Shown: piece by piece, positions 46,817 to 58,440 of the stretch
Layout: the number at the start of each line of letters is the position of its first letter
Numbering within the stretch: the stretch's first letter is position 1
DNA from: Gordionus sp. m RMFG-2023
Taxonomy: Eukaryota > Nematomorpha > Gordioida > Chordodea > Parachordodidae
DNA: 64,000 nucleotides
Direction of reading: 5' to 3'
NCBI RefSeq assembly: GCF_954871325.1
Contig: NC_088777.1
Span: 52,948,002 to 53,012,001 of the forward strand
Notes under the pieces: generated by a model
The model's database searches: none
What the model saw: the letters and a program-made list of their open reading frames with translations, nothing else
What the model was told of the DNA's origin: nothing
Program-made: the position numbers and the translations under genes

Positions 46817-47134
46817 TGGTTCATCTCTTAATGACAAATAACTTTTAACTTAAGAATGGATTATAGGTGTGTCCCATCTATAATTGAAAATTTTTAGGAA
46901 GAATAATATTATAAGTAAGAAGCATAAAAGAAACATAACAAAAAATTATATTCTTTGTAATATGCAAGATTATTATTCAAATGTGAGAAAAAGGTGATTT
47001 TTTATGAAGAGATATATAAAAGCATGGATAAGGAATCAAAAAAACTACCATTATGTTTTTTTTTATACGAAATTTTTGATTCTATATCTAAAATAAATTT
47101 ATTAATCTATCGTATTTTACATTAACTATAATTA
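46817..47134. other. AT-rich DNA, nothing identified
   Basis: No gene or repeat end recognised between the Mutator element and the piggyBac N-terminal remnant. Confidence 0.35.
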
Positions 47135-47330
47135 TTATATATCATCTTTAAGTAAATCAATTACTCTAAACACAGTAGTTTTTTCTCTAACACACACAAA
47201 TCTTAAAATATCAACAAACTGCTCTGGGAGAAAGGGATTAAAAATAACTAATCCAAATAATTAGCCAAAAGAGCACAATAAAATAATAATCCCAAGGGCA
47301 CTTCTAAATGTTACGTTTACAATTTTAAAT
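47135..47330 (-). pseudogene. Probable piggyBac transposase N-terminal fragment
   Basis: One minus-strand frame, with a single TAA in the middle, reads IVNVTFRSALGIIILLCSFG then LFGLVIFNPFLPEQFVDILR and FVCVREKTTVFRVIDLL. The second half resembles the 'MSRxRFxxILRFLRFDxKxTR' segment of piggyBac proteins. Family assignment is by that one motif, so it is tentative. Confidence 0.4.
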
Positions 47331-48338
47331 TATTTAAAGATTTATCTATCTGTCGTCATCATAAGTGGAGGACGAATATTTTTAACCTCTTTCTTTCAAA
47401 ATTTTTAATATGGATTTTAAATTTTATCTCTAATATAATATGTTATCTTATACATAGTGTTTACATGTTAATTTTTTAGTTACTTAATATAATATCGATT
47501 AATAAATTGATAAAACTTTAATACATTTTTACCTATTAAAAATAAGGGATATTGAAGTACCTTACTACCATCCGAAATGGTGAAAGCTAAAAAGAAAATA
47601 GTATAGGTTCTAATATACTCCAAGATAATAATACTTTACACTTGTAATGTGTATCCAATGCAATTGCTAACCTGAAATTAAAACTTTATTGATCATTTCA
47701 ATATAACTATCAATTTATTTTAAATATCAAGTATTGACTTTTCCAATTGGTTTTACGGGAAACTTTTGAAGACTTGGTCCTCCCATATCTTTATATATTT
47801 TCCTATGAATCCACAGTGAATCCATTCAAGGAACTTTGAGCCTGAATATTGCAAGAAACCAAAGATTAAACATGCCATTCATTGGGATTTTGCTTGTATA
47901 CAGTCTTGGCATTCAGCCGATATTTTTACCTTTTCCTATTAGAAGTATTTTTCAAAATAATCCAAAATTTTAAATAAATTAGAAGAAACTTATTTTCATA
48001 AATTTGGTATTATTACTTCTTCTCCATCACCATGAGTGTCGAATCATCCTACAAAATTTAAAAAAAATATATATATTTGGTAAAATCCAGCAACATTAAA
48101 ATTAATGTATAAAATGTAACTTTTATTTTGTATCGACATTATTTATCCATTTAAATTTCAAGTTGTAGATTTTCAAGTCGATTTTTGTTATACTCAAAAT
48201 TTTAGCAATATTTTTTAAAAAATACATAAACGACAGGAAAAGTAAGAATAATTATATTAATTACAAGAATCCACGAAAACAAAAATGAGGTGATACATGA
48301 TTTTTGAAAATTTTTTAAATAAAAAAATTATAAAATGC
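47331..48338. other. Intergenic DNA with weak coding-like patches
   Basis: On the minus strand, 47780-47880 reads SGSKFLEWIHCGFIGKYIKI in one frame, and 48022-48055 reads DDSTLMVMEKK before a stop, right after a good acceptor (aaattttgtag). They might be exons of an unidentified gene. I could not join them. Confidence 0.25.
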
Positions 48339-48488
48339 AGTGTTGTTAAACAACCCAATATGTTAGCCTAAGTAGTGCCTAAGCCCTGCCGCTGATAGAT
48401 GTCCAAACATTTGTTCCTTCTACAAAGAAATTCTTCAGGCTTGCTTAATATAATTCTGGATAAAATAGTGTATTTAGCCACAACACTA
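48339..48488. mobile_element. MITE family A copy
   Basis: Starts agtgttgttaaacaacccaa, contains gatagatgtccaaacatttg and ttcttcaggcttgcttaata, and ends ttagccacaacacta. One arm is shortened, giving 150 bp. Confidence 0.85.
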
Positions 48489-48918
48489 ATAAAAAAAGTA
48501 TCTGCATCTGTAACTTTTTGGAAGAAAATGAAGAAAAAACAAAAAGATACAAGATTATTTTGAAAAAAATAAAATATCTTAGATATATAAGTATTCGCGG
48601 TATTGCCCAACTTTGAGGGGCCCATGTTGTATTAAACAGGATTGTTGATGAAGTTAAAAAATATCTTTAGTTTTATTTTGCGCTTAATGGAGATGCTGGA
48701 AGGAAAAATTAAATTCCTTATATGTATTGTTTAGCTTGAAAGGTTATTATTCATCAGCTACTGTTCCTATATTTTGGAATCATATTTTATCAAGTCTTTA
48801 ATAAAGGGATCAGACATTTTTGAAACTAATTATTATATCAGGATTCATGATTCATAAAATATTGGAATATTATAGATGTTAATTAAAATTTCTATAGAAA
48901 AAAAAATATATATATATA

Positions 48919-49303
48919 TGTCGTATGGGGATACGGAATCCGTGGGAATTTAGAATCTCTTGATTTTTAATCCTTTTCCGAGGGCGATATAAAAACCGGG
49001 AATGTATTTTAGGCAGAGTATTTGCCCTATAAATTTCAGCCAATTTCATCCATAGACATTTTAATATTTTTTTAGTAATTTATATGAAAAATCCATATAA
49101 AAATTAATATAAATTAGAAAGTAGTTCTAAAGTTCTTATTGACTGATATTTATAGGGTATAAATACTCTACACATGCTAGAATACATTTCTGGTTAAATC
49201 GGATTTTAAAATTTTTTAAAATTCCCCTTGGTGAAGGATTCAAAATCAAGAGATTCCGAACCCCCCCCCCCCCCCCAAAGGATTCTGAATCCCCCATACG
49301 ATA
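48919..49303. mobile_element. MITE family C, near-palindromic, 385 bp
   Basis: Left: cgtatggggatacggaatcc, gaatctcttgatttttaatc, ggcagagtatttgccctata, aatttcagcc. The right half carries the same words inverted: gatatttatagggtataaat, gctagaatacatttctggtt, ggattcaaaatcaagagatt, and ggattctgaatcccccatac then g. (AT)n lies at both flanks. A long C run (about 18) interrupts the right arm. Related copies are at 51565-51903, and partial ones at 16043 and 49806. Confidence 0.82.
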
Positions 49304-49444
49304 TATATATGATGATCCAACGATATGTTTGGAATATCGGAAAGGTATCGGATGGAAACAAAAACAAAGATTCAAAGACATCTCACTTTATGTGAGTGAA
49401 GTGAAAGGAAGAGAAAACTATAAGTATAATATTTTTTAAAAAAA

Positions 49445-49598
49445 ATGGCTAACTCTATATTTTAGCCAGAAAAAAAATATTGCCTAAACCTCGAGATGTC
49501 CTGGAAAGATGTCCAAACCTTTATGGCAACTGGAATCAAAATCTCCCGGCTGAGCCGTTTCTAAAAGTTCGCTCAAACCCAGCCGTTTAACAACACTA
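49445..49598. mobile_element. MITE family A copy
   Basis: Words atggctaactctatatttta, gccagaaaaaaaatattgcc, gatgtccaaacctttatggc, and an intact right end cccagccgtttaacaacact then agt. The left terminus is missing. The minus-strand frame at 49484-49672 crosses it and is not a gene. Confidence 0.85.
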
Positions 49599-49805
49599 GT
49601 TAGCGTCAATGTGTGTGCGTGTTTTATTTTCCCCGCCAAATGTGTAAATTTAAAAAATCGAATTTTAACCAATCATGTTTTTGAATACCTATCTTAATGA
49701 ATTGTAAGACAATTTTGAAGTATGAAAACCTTTTTTGGTTTAAATATAAATTATAATAATTTTAATAGTTCATGGGAGGAAAAAAAATAGTCCGAAATTC
49801 GCGGG

Positions 49806-49930
49806 ATAGTTAATTGGAAACATTTGAAGGCATACATTTTTTTCCCCGGTAAAATCAGATTTAAAAAAAAAATTTTTTTTTTGGAAAAAATGCGTTCCAA
49901 AAAAAAATTGATTTAGAGAGTTGAATGAAT
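49806..49930. mobile_element. Partial MITE family C copy
   Basis: ggcatacatttttttccccg, gtaaaatcagattt and ggaaaaaatgcgttcc resemble 16043-16150 and the inner arm of 48919-49303. No outer ends. Confidence 0.45.
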
Positions 49931-50158
49931 AACGCGTTATTCTAAGATTCTTATTATCAATTTTGAAGGCATGGTGGTGAATGAATGGGGATAGGTTCTA
50001 AATCGCTAAAATAATTGGGGAATTTCTCTTACATCTCCCTGAGAAAAATTATAAAAGTAAATTTGAAAAATTGATATTTTATAGAATGGTTAAAGAGGGG
50101 TGGTGTAAACACTTGTATTTAAGTTGAGTTATCAGTTAAAATTACTAAAAAATAGTGG

Positions 50159-50328
50159 TAGTGTTGTTTGTTAAACGGCTATCTCAATATTTTTTAGCCC
50201 AAAAAAAATATACTACTTAAGCCTCAAGATTTCGATGATGTATGTCTAGACCTTTGTTCCTTCTATGAGCAAAATCTTCAGGTTTAGGTAATATTTTTCG
50301 GGATGAAGTAATGAGTTAGCCGTTTTTA
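50159..50328. mobile_element. MITE family A copy
   Basis: tagtgttgtttgttaaacgg, atctcaatattttttagccc, gcctcaagatttcgatgatg, gtctagacctttgttccttc, aaaatcttcaggtttaggta and gagttagccgttttta. The right terminus is truncated. Confidence 0.85.
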
Positions 50329-51564
50329 GATAGTGAAAATAATTATCATATGCTCCCCATGTGATTAGCCAATTCTGGGAAATCGAACTGGCAATGTGGA
50401 TGATATTTCCTTCATTTAATAGCGATTTTTTTAATAAAAAAAAAATTCTTCTCAACTTAAAATACAAATGTTTTACACCTTTAGCATCTATTTATAATTT
50501 TTTTTCCTGGGAGATATAAGAAGAAATTCCCAATTTTTTCCCGAACGGGAAACGTACGTTTTTTTTATTAATCGTTTTTCCTGTTTTTTTTAAAAAAAAC
50601 CACATTTTGTGTTTTTTTTAAAACTTTTATAAACCCCTTGTTATTTTATAATTTGACAAAATTTAAGGTAAATCATATTTTTATATTCGATAAACAAAAA
50701 AATTACGAAAAAATTACTAAAAAAATTGACTTTATAATTTTTTTAGGACTTGAAGGCCTCAAAATTTATGGGAATTAATAGCGAAAATTTTATTTTTTAA
50801 AAGGAAAATATTTTTTTTAAAATAAAAAACCTCAAAATTTTCCGTTTTCTTTCTTTTCTTTTCTTTCCACACAAGATTTATCTTTTGGAATAAAGAAAAT
50901 AAATTAACAAAAGAGAAAGTTTGCTACATTAATATAAATTAGGAAAATGGATTATATTTTTAAATAAGAAAATTCTTATTTCGACAAACAAACACATCAA
51001 TTCAAAATACGTAATTACGTAAATTAGCTAATAATAGAAAAACGTTTTTGATTGGTCACTTTAGGGCGGATGGGGGGGGATTATACCTTGTTTACATAGA
51101 CGTTTTTTTTTATAAAGTCTAGCCTATATAATATTTCGTTAAAGAAAGGTTATTTATGAGAATTTTTTTTTTGTAAAATATTTTATTCCTCATGTCGTTC
51201 TTAAATTAGACAGTCCAATGTTGTCGTTTTTTTGAAAAAAAACACAAAAAAAAACATAATAAAATAATAAAATAACACATTTTAGGGAGATATGGGTAGA
51301 GGGGACATTTTTTATCATGAATTATTTGTGATGAAACCACAAAAATCATGTCAAACTCAAAACTTTATAAGATAAATTTTTTATGTATAAATAAAAATAG
51401 ATGATGTCAAAAAACATGCAGTGAGGTTTAACGTGCGTGAGAATAGAAAGATGGGGGGAGGGAAATATAATTTTAGAAATAAGTTTAAAAGGGGAAAAGA
51501 AATACAAATTATACATATTATATAATTAAAATATATATATAAAAATGACATCCTGTTTTTGTAA
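50329..51564. other. AT-rich DNA with homopolymer runs
   Basis: Many T and A runs, cttttcttttcttttc near 50850 and a G8 run near 51070. Open frames at 50246-50467 and 51381-51593 (minus) are low-complexity. No gene seen. Confidence 0.4.
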
Positions 51565-51903
51565 AAAAAACCTTTACATTTGGAATCTCTCAATTTTAAA
51601 TCATTTACTAAGGGCGATTTTTTGGATTTTTAAGAATCTTATTTTACAGAAATTGTATTTCAGCATGCATAGAGTTACCCAAACTGTAAAATTTTTCGAA
51701 CAATTTTGCCACGAACTTTAGAAAACTAACTTCTAAAATTTTTCATAAAAATTTTTAAAAAAAAATACTAAAATGTTTATGGGCTGAAATTTTTAGGATA
51801 AATACCTCTACACAAATGCTAGAATACATTTCTGGTTAAATCCAAAAATGGCCCTTAGTGAATGATTTCAAAAATGATAGATTCCGAATTCCCATACGAC
51901 ATT
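51565..51903. mobile_element. MITE family C copy
   Basis: ggaatctctcaattttaaat, catttactaagggcgatttt, ttgtatttcagcatgcatag on the left, and gggctgaaatttttaggata, atgctagaatacatttctgg, cccttagtgaatgattt and gattccgaattcccatacga on the right. Near-palindromic like 48919-49303. The left terminus is degraded. Confidence 0.75.
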
Positions 51904-52179
51904 TATATATTAATATTTTGTTTTATTTTATAAAAAAAAAAAAATAAACTATAAAAATAAAATAATTTTTTTAAAATTTAAAGTACAAAAGTTGTAAATT
52001 AAAATTTTTATTATTTTGAACTGGCAAATATTAGGGAATCATTTCAAAAAAAACCTTGGTTAACTTTAGGGCTAAGCAAGGTGCTAGCCAGCGGAATTCC
52101 TCCCCTCCCCCCTTTCTTAGGATTTCCGTGAATCGTGAATTGCAAAATATTCCATTTCAAAAATAAGTAAATATGTGGT

Positions 52180-52292
52180 ATAAGGCTTAGAGATTTTTCG
52201 TTAATAGATCTTTCAAAACCTGTGTGTCATCTAAAAGAGCTAAATGGAAGGGATCGCATATGATTTGTCTGGATAAAATATTGAGTTAGCCG
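52180..52292. mobile_element. Partial MITE family A copy
   Basis: aaggcttagagatttttcgt, taatagatctttcaaaacct, tgtcatctaaaagagc and a tail ctggataaaatattgagtta gccg. One arm only. Confidence 0.65.
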
Positions 52293-52459
52293 TCTATCGT
52301 ACAGTAAATATTCTGTTTTAAATTTTATTAAGAAATGTTGGAATTGATTTTAAACATTATCTCCCCTTTGTGTTTTAAAATTTTTTTTTTTACCCCACGA
52401 AAACCTCATATTTTCTCTTATTTCTTTTTTTTTGAACCATATAAGAACATTGATGGGAC

Positions 52460-52660
52460 CAACATTTCTAGGGTGTAGTATGAAATACCCAGATATCCAA
52501 AAGAGATAGAATTTACTGAATAAAATTATTGCTGAGTATCTCTATTAAATAACGATGATTAAGCAACATTCCTTAGAATTTAATAATGAAATGTCCAGAT
52601 ATCCAAATAAGATAGAACTTACCGAATAGAATAGAATTATTTCTGAGCCTTCTTGAGGCT
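52460..52660 (+). repeat. Two diverged tandem units of about 106 bp
   Basis: aacatttctagggtgtagta tgaaatacccagatatccaa (52461) and aacattccttagaatttaat aatgaaatgtccagatatcc (52567) start two copies, continuing aaaagagatagaatttactg / aaataagatagaacttaccg. Both read RYPKEIEFTE / RYPNKIELTE in one frame, so this may be a duplicated exon or part of the coding remnant that follows. Confidence 0.55.
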
Positions 52661-52689
52661 ACAAAAAAAAAGAAAGAAATTGTAAAAAT

Positions 52690-52877
52690 GTCCGACAAGA
52701 TAGAGCATAGCATACGACATCAAATTGTTACCGCACTTATAGATCTAGAAAAGGCTATTTTGAATTGCCCTTTAAGGAAATATTAGAATGGCATGAATCA
52801 GATACTTCACCTGAAGCCGATACAATTAATAGATTGAAAACGACTTCCGATACATTTTTTTGGCCATCAGAATAATA
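52690..52877 (+). pseudogene. Unrecognised coding remnant
   Basis: Frame one starts ATG near 52690 with MSDKIEHSIRHQIVTALIDL then EKAILNCPLRKY. A second frame overlaps and continues RKGYFELPFKEILEWHESDT, SPEADTINRLKTTSDTFFWP, SE and stop at about 52877. Together they look like one protein with a frame change. No family recognised. Confidence 0.35.
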
Positions 52878-53205
52878 AATTAATTTAAATACATCTCAAT
52901 TTTATGCAATAATTTTTCAAAAAAAAATGATATGGATTTAGCTGTTGCCATGAGAATCGCAAATATTATTATACTACTTACTCAAAGAAAAAACTGAAAG
53001 ATATATCCACCATTTCAAAAGATTCATGCGATTGTTAGGGCCCATTTTTGACTCAAATCAATGAACGATTTGTGATTGGTCAAATCGGGCTCTGTATCCT
53101 CTTTACAAAAATACTTATTAACCCAGAAAATCTTTCTAAGAATATATTTAGTTTTTACATTGGAAACAAAAAAAAGTTAATATTTTAGCTAAATTTTATT
53201 CAGAG

Positions 53206-53340
53206 CAGAGACCTGCAGGTCCGGTCCTAAGCCCAGCCCGGCCCGGATTTAGGGCTGAGCCGTATTTTTTTTTCAGGCCAGGCCATCCAGCCCGTATATT
53301 TTAGAACCAAATATTTGAAAAGGCCATTAATAAGCTATAA
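53206..53340. mobile_element. One end of the GC-rich hAT family
   Basis: CAGAGACCTGCAGGTCCGGT then cctaagcccagcccggcccg matches the terminus of 32455-33503 almost exactly. The opposite end is absent, so this is a truncated copy. Confidence 0.8.
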
Positions 53341-54574
53341 AAATCGAAAATAAATATAATTGAATGTTTTAGACCAACCCAAGTGCCGAGATGGGTAGGA
53401 AAGAGGATTAATGCTCTAAACTAATCCTAAGCGTGACCAATTTCTGACGTATTCGTTACTCTAATACAAATTAGTAACAGCAGTTAGCCCTAGAGTTAGA
53501 GAGATGGGCAGCATTCCAGCATAGATATGGGGGGGGGGGATGGAAGTTATAACAGTGCTCATTAAATTCAGCAAAGGGGGAATACTATATAACTATTTAA
53601 AAAATAGTTTAATAAAATTTTGTCTTTAGTAGAAGATTATACTATTGAACACGAAGATTTTAACCAGATATCATACATTTATCACTTCAAATATTTTGAT
53701 TTTTTAAATTTATAACTTCTTTTTTAAAAAAAATTCCTTTTTCTAAGCATAAAATCTTTATTAAAATTGAGATTTCTGTCAGGGTGTCATTTTGGCTAAG
53801 GACATTTTTGTTCGGCATTTTTCTACCCGGGGTACTTTAGCCCGGGGCATCTTTGTCCAAAACATCTATGTCCCTGGTTTTATTTAGCAAAAACCCGAGA
53901 AGAAATTGCCTATCACAATGAACAAAACTTTTCCCTAAAATATTTCACTTATTCTCGCATAATAATTGCAAAGGTTAAATGTATTCTAACTCTATGTTCC
54001 TCGTTGAGTAGTAAGGGCACAAATATTCCCACGAAAAAAAAATGGCTTCCTTAACTATTGATTTTTTTTTAGGGTCGTGATATCATGACGGCAAACTATT
54101 CCTATTTCAAAAAAAAAATCTCAGTATTGAATCTTTTCAAGACATGAGATACATATCATTTTTTTTATATGCTAAGTTATTAAAAGGAACAATATGTCTC
54201 CGAAAAAGAACACCAGGGGACCCTAAATATACCCAAAAATCGGAGTAATAATCCAACGATTAATCCTCAATATTTACTATGAATTATGGAATGATGGAAG
54301 ATTCCCGAAAAATTTGAGATGGAGGGGGGGGGGAGTACAATGCAGTCACGTCACTGAAATTAAGTAGCAAGGAGGGGGGGGGGGTGTTCTTAATAAAATC
54401 AAAACTATTCGATAATTATAAAGAAATAATATCTCATTTTGTTGACTATTTTACTTTACCTTTTTTACATTATTAAGAACATCGATACTAAATTTTTTTT
54501 CCTTTAAAAATAAATTCGGGAAAAGGTGAAATAACCGGGGGGTAGGTTGTATACCTAGTGCTTGATTTGAGTCG
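53341..54574. other. Intergenic DNA with a short GC-rich repeat
   Basis: At 53795-53870, the motif gg-catttttgtcc recurs four times (gacatttttgttcggcattt, cccggggtactttagcccgg, ggcatctttgtcc, aacatctatgtcc), probably the subterminal part of a decayed DNA transposon. G runs lie at 53530, 54325 and 54375. No gene seen. Confidence 0.4.
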
Positions 54575-54770
54575 ATTTTTAAAAAAAAACAAAAACTACT
54601 AACACAATATTTCATCTACAAAAATATTAGGCAAGCTTGAGAGATTTCGTTCATTATAGATGGCGCACAAAGGTTTGGAGGACATCTATTAACGATATCT
54701 AGCAGCGTAGGGCAATATTTTTCTGGCTAACATATTGAGATAGCCGAACGAGCCGTTTAATCAAGTCTAA
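54575..54770. mobile_element. MITE family A copy
   Basis: gagtcgatttttaaaa, aagcttgagagatttcgttc, gatggcgcacaaaggtttgg, ggacatctattaacgatatc, atttttctggctaacatatt and gagccgtttaatcaagt. Both arms are present but diverged. Confidence 0.75.
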
Positions 54771-54944
54771 ATGGTTCCTAAAACTAGCTTCAGGACCCTC
54801 TCATATATATATTATTATTTTTTTAATTTAATTTTATAAGTAGTTTTTTTATAAAATTTTTTTGTGCATTTTTCAAAATTAAAAGTTATAATTTTTTTAT
54901 ATATATAAGAAGAGAATTCTATCTTTTTTATATAAGATAAGTTT

Positions 54945-55900
54945 ATTAGATAATAGGGTTAGGGGGTTAAGATTAGGTTAGGGTTAGGTTTAGGGTTACG
55001 GTTATGGTTAGATAAGACCCATCATTTTACTTTGTTGTTCGTGTTACCCCGTAACTTCTTATTATTTTACTAGTGTTAGGGTCATGGTTAGGTTTAGATG
55101 AGACCTTTCTTCTTGTTACCCCAGAAGACCTGGTTAGTACCTTCTTATTATTTTAGGGTTAAATTTATATATTGTTGTAAATGTATTTTATTGTTGTATC
55201 TAACTTCGATAATCAATTTAAATTGCCCAAGTCATCTGGAATATGATCAGTAATGTATTTTATTGTATCTAATTTCGATAATCGTTTAAGGAATATGGGA
55301 GGAATCAAAGGGCTCTGGGTTGTTAATTTAAACCCTGGAAATTTATTTAATATTTTTCTAAATATTTCATTTTATGATTTTTTAAGGAAATTTTCATTCG
55401 GTTAGGGTTAGTGTTAGAAGACCTATCATCGTGTTCCCAGAAGACTTGGTTAGTAACTTCTTATTATTTTAGGGTTGAATTTATTATAATGTGTAATGCA
55501 TTTTATTGTATCTAATTTCGATAATCGTTTAAGGAATATGGGAGGAATCAAAGGGCTCTGGGTTGTTAATTCAAACCTTAGAAATTTCTTTATATATATT
55601 TTTCTCTAAATATTTTATTTTACGATTTTTTATATATTAAAATATAAGGAAATTTTCATTCTGTTAGGGTTAGTGTTAGAAGATTTCTCATCGTGTTCCC
55701 AGGAGACTTGGTTAGTACCTTCTTATTATTTTAGGGTTGAATTTATATAATGTGTAATGTATTTTTTTGTATCTAATTTCGATAATCGTTTAGAGATATG
55801 GGAGGAATCCTCTGGGTTGTTAATTCAAACCTTAGAAATTTCTTTATATATATTTTTCTCTAAATATTTTATTTTACGATTTTTTATATATTAAAATATA
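54945..55900. repeat. Telomere-like TTAGGG stretch and 272-bp tandem repeat
   Basis: 54950-55012 contains ggttagggttaggtttaggg and variants (ttacggttatgg), close to the animal telomere repeat. It is followed by about 3.5 units of a longer repeat, period 272 bp between 55401 and 55673. Each unit holds gttagggttagtgttagaag, cttcttattattttagggtt, gtatctaatttcgataatcg, gggaggaatc and ctctgggttgttaatt. The TTAGGG words are part of each unit. Confidence 0.85.
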
Positions 55901-56599
55901 ATGAAATTTTTTCATCATTTTCGGTAAAATACCCTTCCCCTAAAGTCTATATTTATTATCAATTTTTATTTTTGTTTGACTTGGCAACATAAATTTATTA
56001 TTTTTCCTTAACCGTTCTCGTTATAGCTGCCCGATAAAATTATAAATTACAATTTAATTTTTGATATATTTATATAAATTTTAAAGTTTGTTGTTGTTGT
56101 TTTTTTGTACAAAATAAATAATCTATTTTTATTTATTATTTATTTATTATTATTAAAAATAAAAATAAAAAATTAATTTATCAAAAATTTAAAAAAAAAA
56201 AATATTTTAATAAAATCTTGGAATTCACTTTCCCCCTTCTTTTATGATTATATTTAAAAAAAAAAAATTCTAAGATTAATTCAATACCGAAAATTTGTTA
56301 TTCTTAGAAGATCTCATTCCCCTCCCCCCCCCCCTTCTTCCTCAGAGGATTTCTCTCCTGAAGAAAGTAATATTCGTTTTATATAAAATTCATTTAAGAA
56401 ACCTTTTTGCGACAATTTTTTGGGGAATCTTAAAAAAAAAAATGTGATTTATTTCGCAGGAATTTATTTCCCTTTTCGCACATTTATTTTCCCGGAATCA
56501 ACCAATGGAGACGCGATATATTTTTTAGAGCATAAAAATTCTATATTTTGGAATCGTTTTTTAATCTTAATTTTTTGATCCGAAAACGAACGTCAAGGT
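55901..56599. other. AT-rich DNA, nothing identified
   Basis: Poly-T/poly-A and a C10 run near 56325. No gene or repeat termini seen. Confidence 0.4.
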
Positions 56600-56940
56600 A
56601 TCAGCGGGTTGCGGTAGCGTAATCGTCGGGTGGACATTTTTTTTTATTTAAAGAACCCGGCAAAATTTTAAAGGTGTTAACCAGAGTTTTTAAAGGATCT
56701 AGATACAAGTATCTAGATCCTGTATCTAGATACAAAAATGTGGTATCTGTATCTAGATAGATTTTGGATTAAAATATGTGTATCTAGATATTATTTTAGA
56801 CGATGTATCTGTATCTAGATCCATTTAAAAAGTATATTTTAACAACTCTGGTGTTAACCATCTAAACTGTTGCCCATAATATTTTTATTTTCAAAAAAAA
56901 AATGGTAATTAAGCGCCATTCCGTAACCCGCTACGCTAGA
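56600..56940. mobile_element. Inverted-repeat element hit by a family D MITE
   Basis: cagcgggttgcggtagcgta on the left and gccattccgtaacccgctac then gctag on the right are imperfect inverted repeats. Between them ggtgttaacc is split and duplicated by a 157-bp insertion (56693-56849). The outer family is not assigned. Confidence 0.55.
56693..56849. mobile_element. MITE family D, Mutator-type, perfect 10-bp duplication
   Basis: Starts agagtttttaaaggatctag and ends ttttaacaactct. GGTGTTAACC is repeated on both sides (56683-56692, 56850-56859). The interior has six TATCTAGATAC-like words on both strands. The length and 9-10 bp duplication point to a Mutator-type non-autonomous element. Confidence 0.85.
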
Positions 56941-57600
56941 GGGGGAAAAAAAGCAGGCGGGAGAAGACGTATCGTTTGGTTTACGCCCCACTATGATCAC
57001 GTGTTCTATTATTTATTTTAAAACTGATTAAAACTTTTTAACAAGAAATTATCCACAAAAAAGGTTCTCCTAGAAAGGTTATATGTTTCACTCTTCCAGA
57101 TTTCTGCTACATTTTCTCGCCTTTTCAAATCGCTTTACTTAGAATTATCGCTATATTTGCGAAATCTTCCCTTTTCATAAGGTAGTTTTTTTTTACTCGT
57201 TTACTATTCTAGGCCTTCATAGGAAAAGATCTCTCATATATCCTGTAATTCATCTAATCATTAGGGCTTCACGTATGTTGCTGCTTTGCTAAAAAGCCAA
57301 GATCTTCTCCTCCCTACTCATTTAGTGTGTACGAATAATAATTACGAAACATAACTTTTTGTTTCGTTTTGTATCTTCTATATATGTACTACTTGTTTTT
57401 AAATCCGTTGATGATGATGGATAACTTGTTATATATATATTATTTTTAAAATCTATTTCTTTGATAAAATTTTTAGGAAAAATATATTATATATTTACGT
57501 TAGAAGCAAATTCAGTCTCACCACTAGTTTAGTTTATTTTAAAGGAGGGATATTTGGATTTAAAATATATGATTTTTTCTTCATTTCTTTCCTTTTATTT
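56940..57600. other. Intergenic DNA, nothing identified
   Basis: Moderately mixed composition at 57060-57340 but no open frame worth noting on either strand. Confidence 0.35.
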
Positions 57601-57604
57601 CTTT

Positions 57605-58440
57605 CTTTCCTTTTATTTTCTTTTCTTTTCTTTTCTTTTCTTTTCTTTTCTTTTCTTTTCTTTTCTTTTCTTTTCTTTTCTTTTCTTTTCTTTTCTTTTC
57701 TTTTCTTTTCTTTTCTTTTCTTTTCTTTTCTTTTCTTTTCTTTTCTTTTCTTTTCTTTTCTTTTCTTTTCTTTTCTTTTCTTTTCTTTTCTTTTCTTTTC
57801 TTTTCTTTTCTTTTCTTTTCTTTTCTTTTCTTTTCTATTCTATTCTATTCTATTCTATTCTATTCTATTCTATTCTATTCTATTCTATTCTATTCTATTC
57901 TATTCTATTCTATTCTATTCTATTCTATTCTATTCTATTCTATTCTATTCTATTCTATTCTATTCTATTCTATTCTATTCTATTCTATTCTATTCTATTC
58001 TATTCTATTCTATTCTATTCTATTCTATTCTATTCTATTCTATTCTATTCTATTCTATTCTATTCTATTCTATTCTATTCTATTCTATTCTATTCTATTC
58101 TATTCTATTCTATTCTATTCTATTCTATTCTATTCTATTCTATTCTATTCTATTCTATTCTATTCTATTCTATTCTATTCTATTCTATTCTATTCTATTC
58201 TATTCTATTCTATTCTATTCTATTCTATTCTATTCTATTCTATTCTATTCTATTCTATTCTATTCTATTCTATTCTATTCTATTCTATTCTATTCTATTC
58301 TATTCTATTCTATTCTATTCTATTCTATTCTATTCTATTCTATTCTATTCTATTCTATTCTATTCTATTCTATTCTATTCTATTCTATTCTATTCTATTC
58401 TATTCTATTCTATTCTATTCTATTCTATTCTATTCTATTC
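57605..58440. repeat. Two-part pentanucleotide array, (CTTTT)n then (CTATT)n
   Basis: About 46 perfect copies of TTTTC (about 57610-57835) change abruptly to about 121 perfect copies of TATTC (57836-58440). Any break in purity is confined to the edges. It gives an open frame of 326 codons (FLFFS/ILFYS repeats), which is an artefact. Confidence 0.97.

Noticed and set aside
49136-49381. 81-codon minus-strand frame with a glycine run
   Set aside because: Lies across the right arm of MITE family C; the glycines come from the C run.
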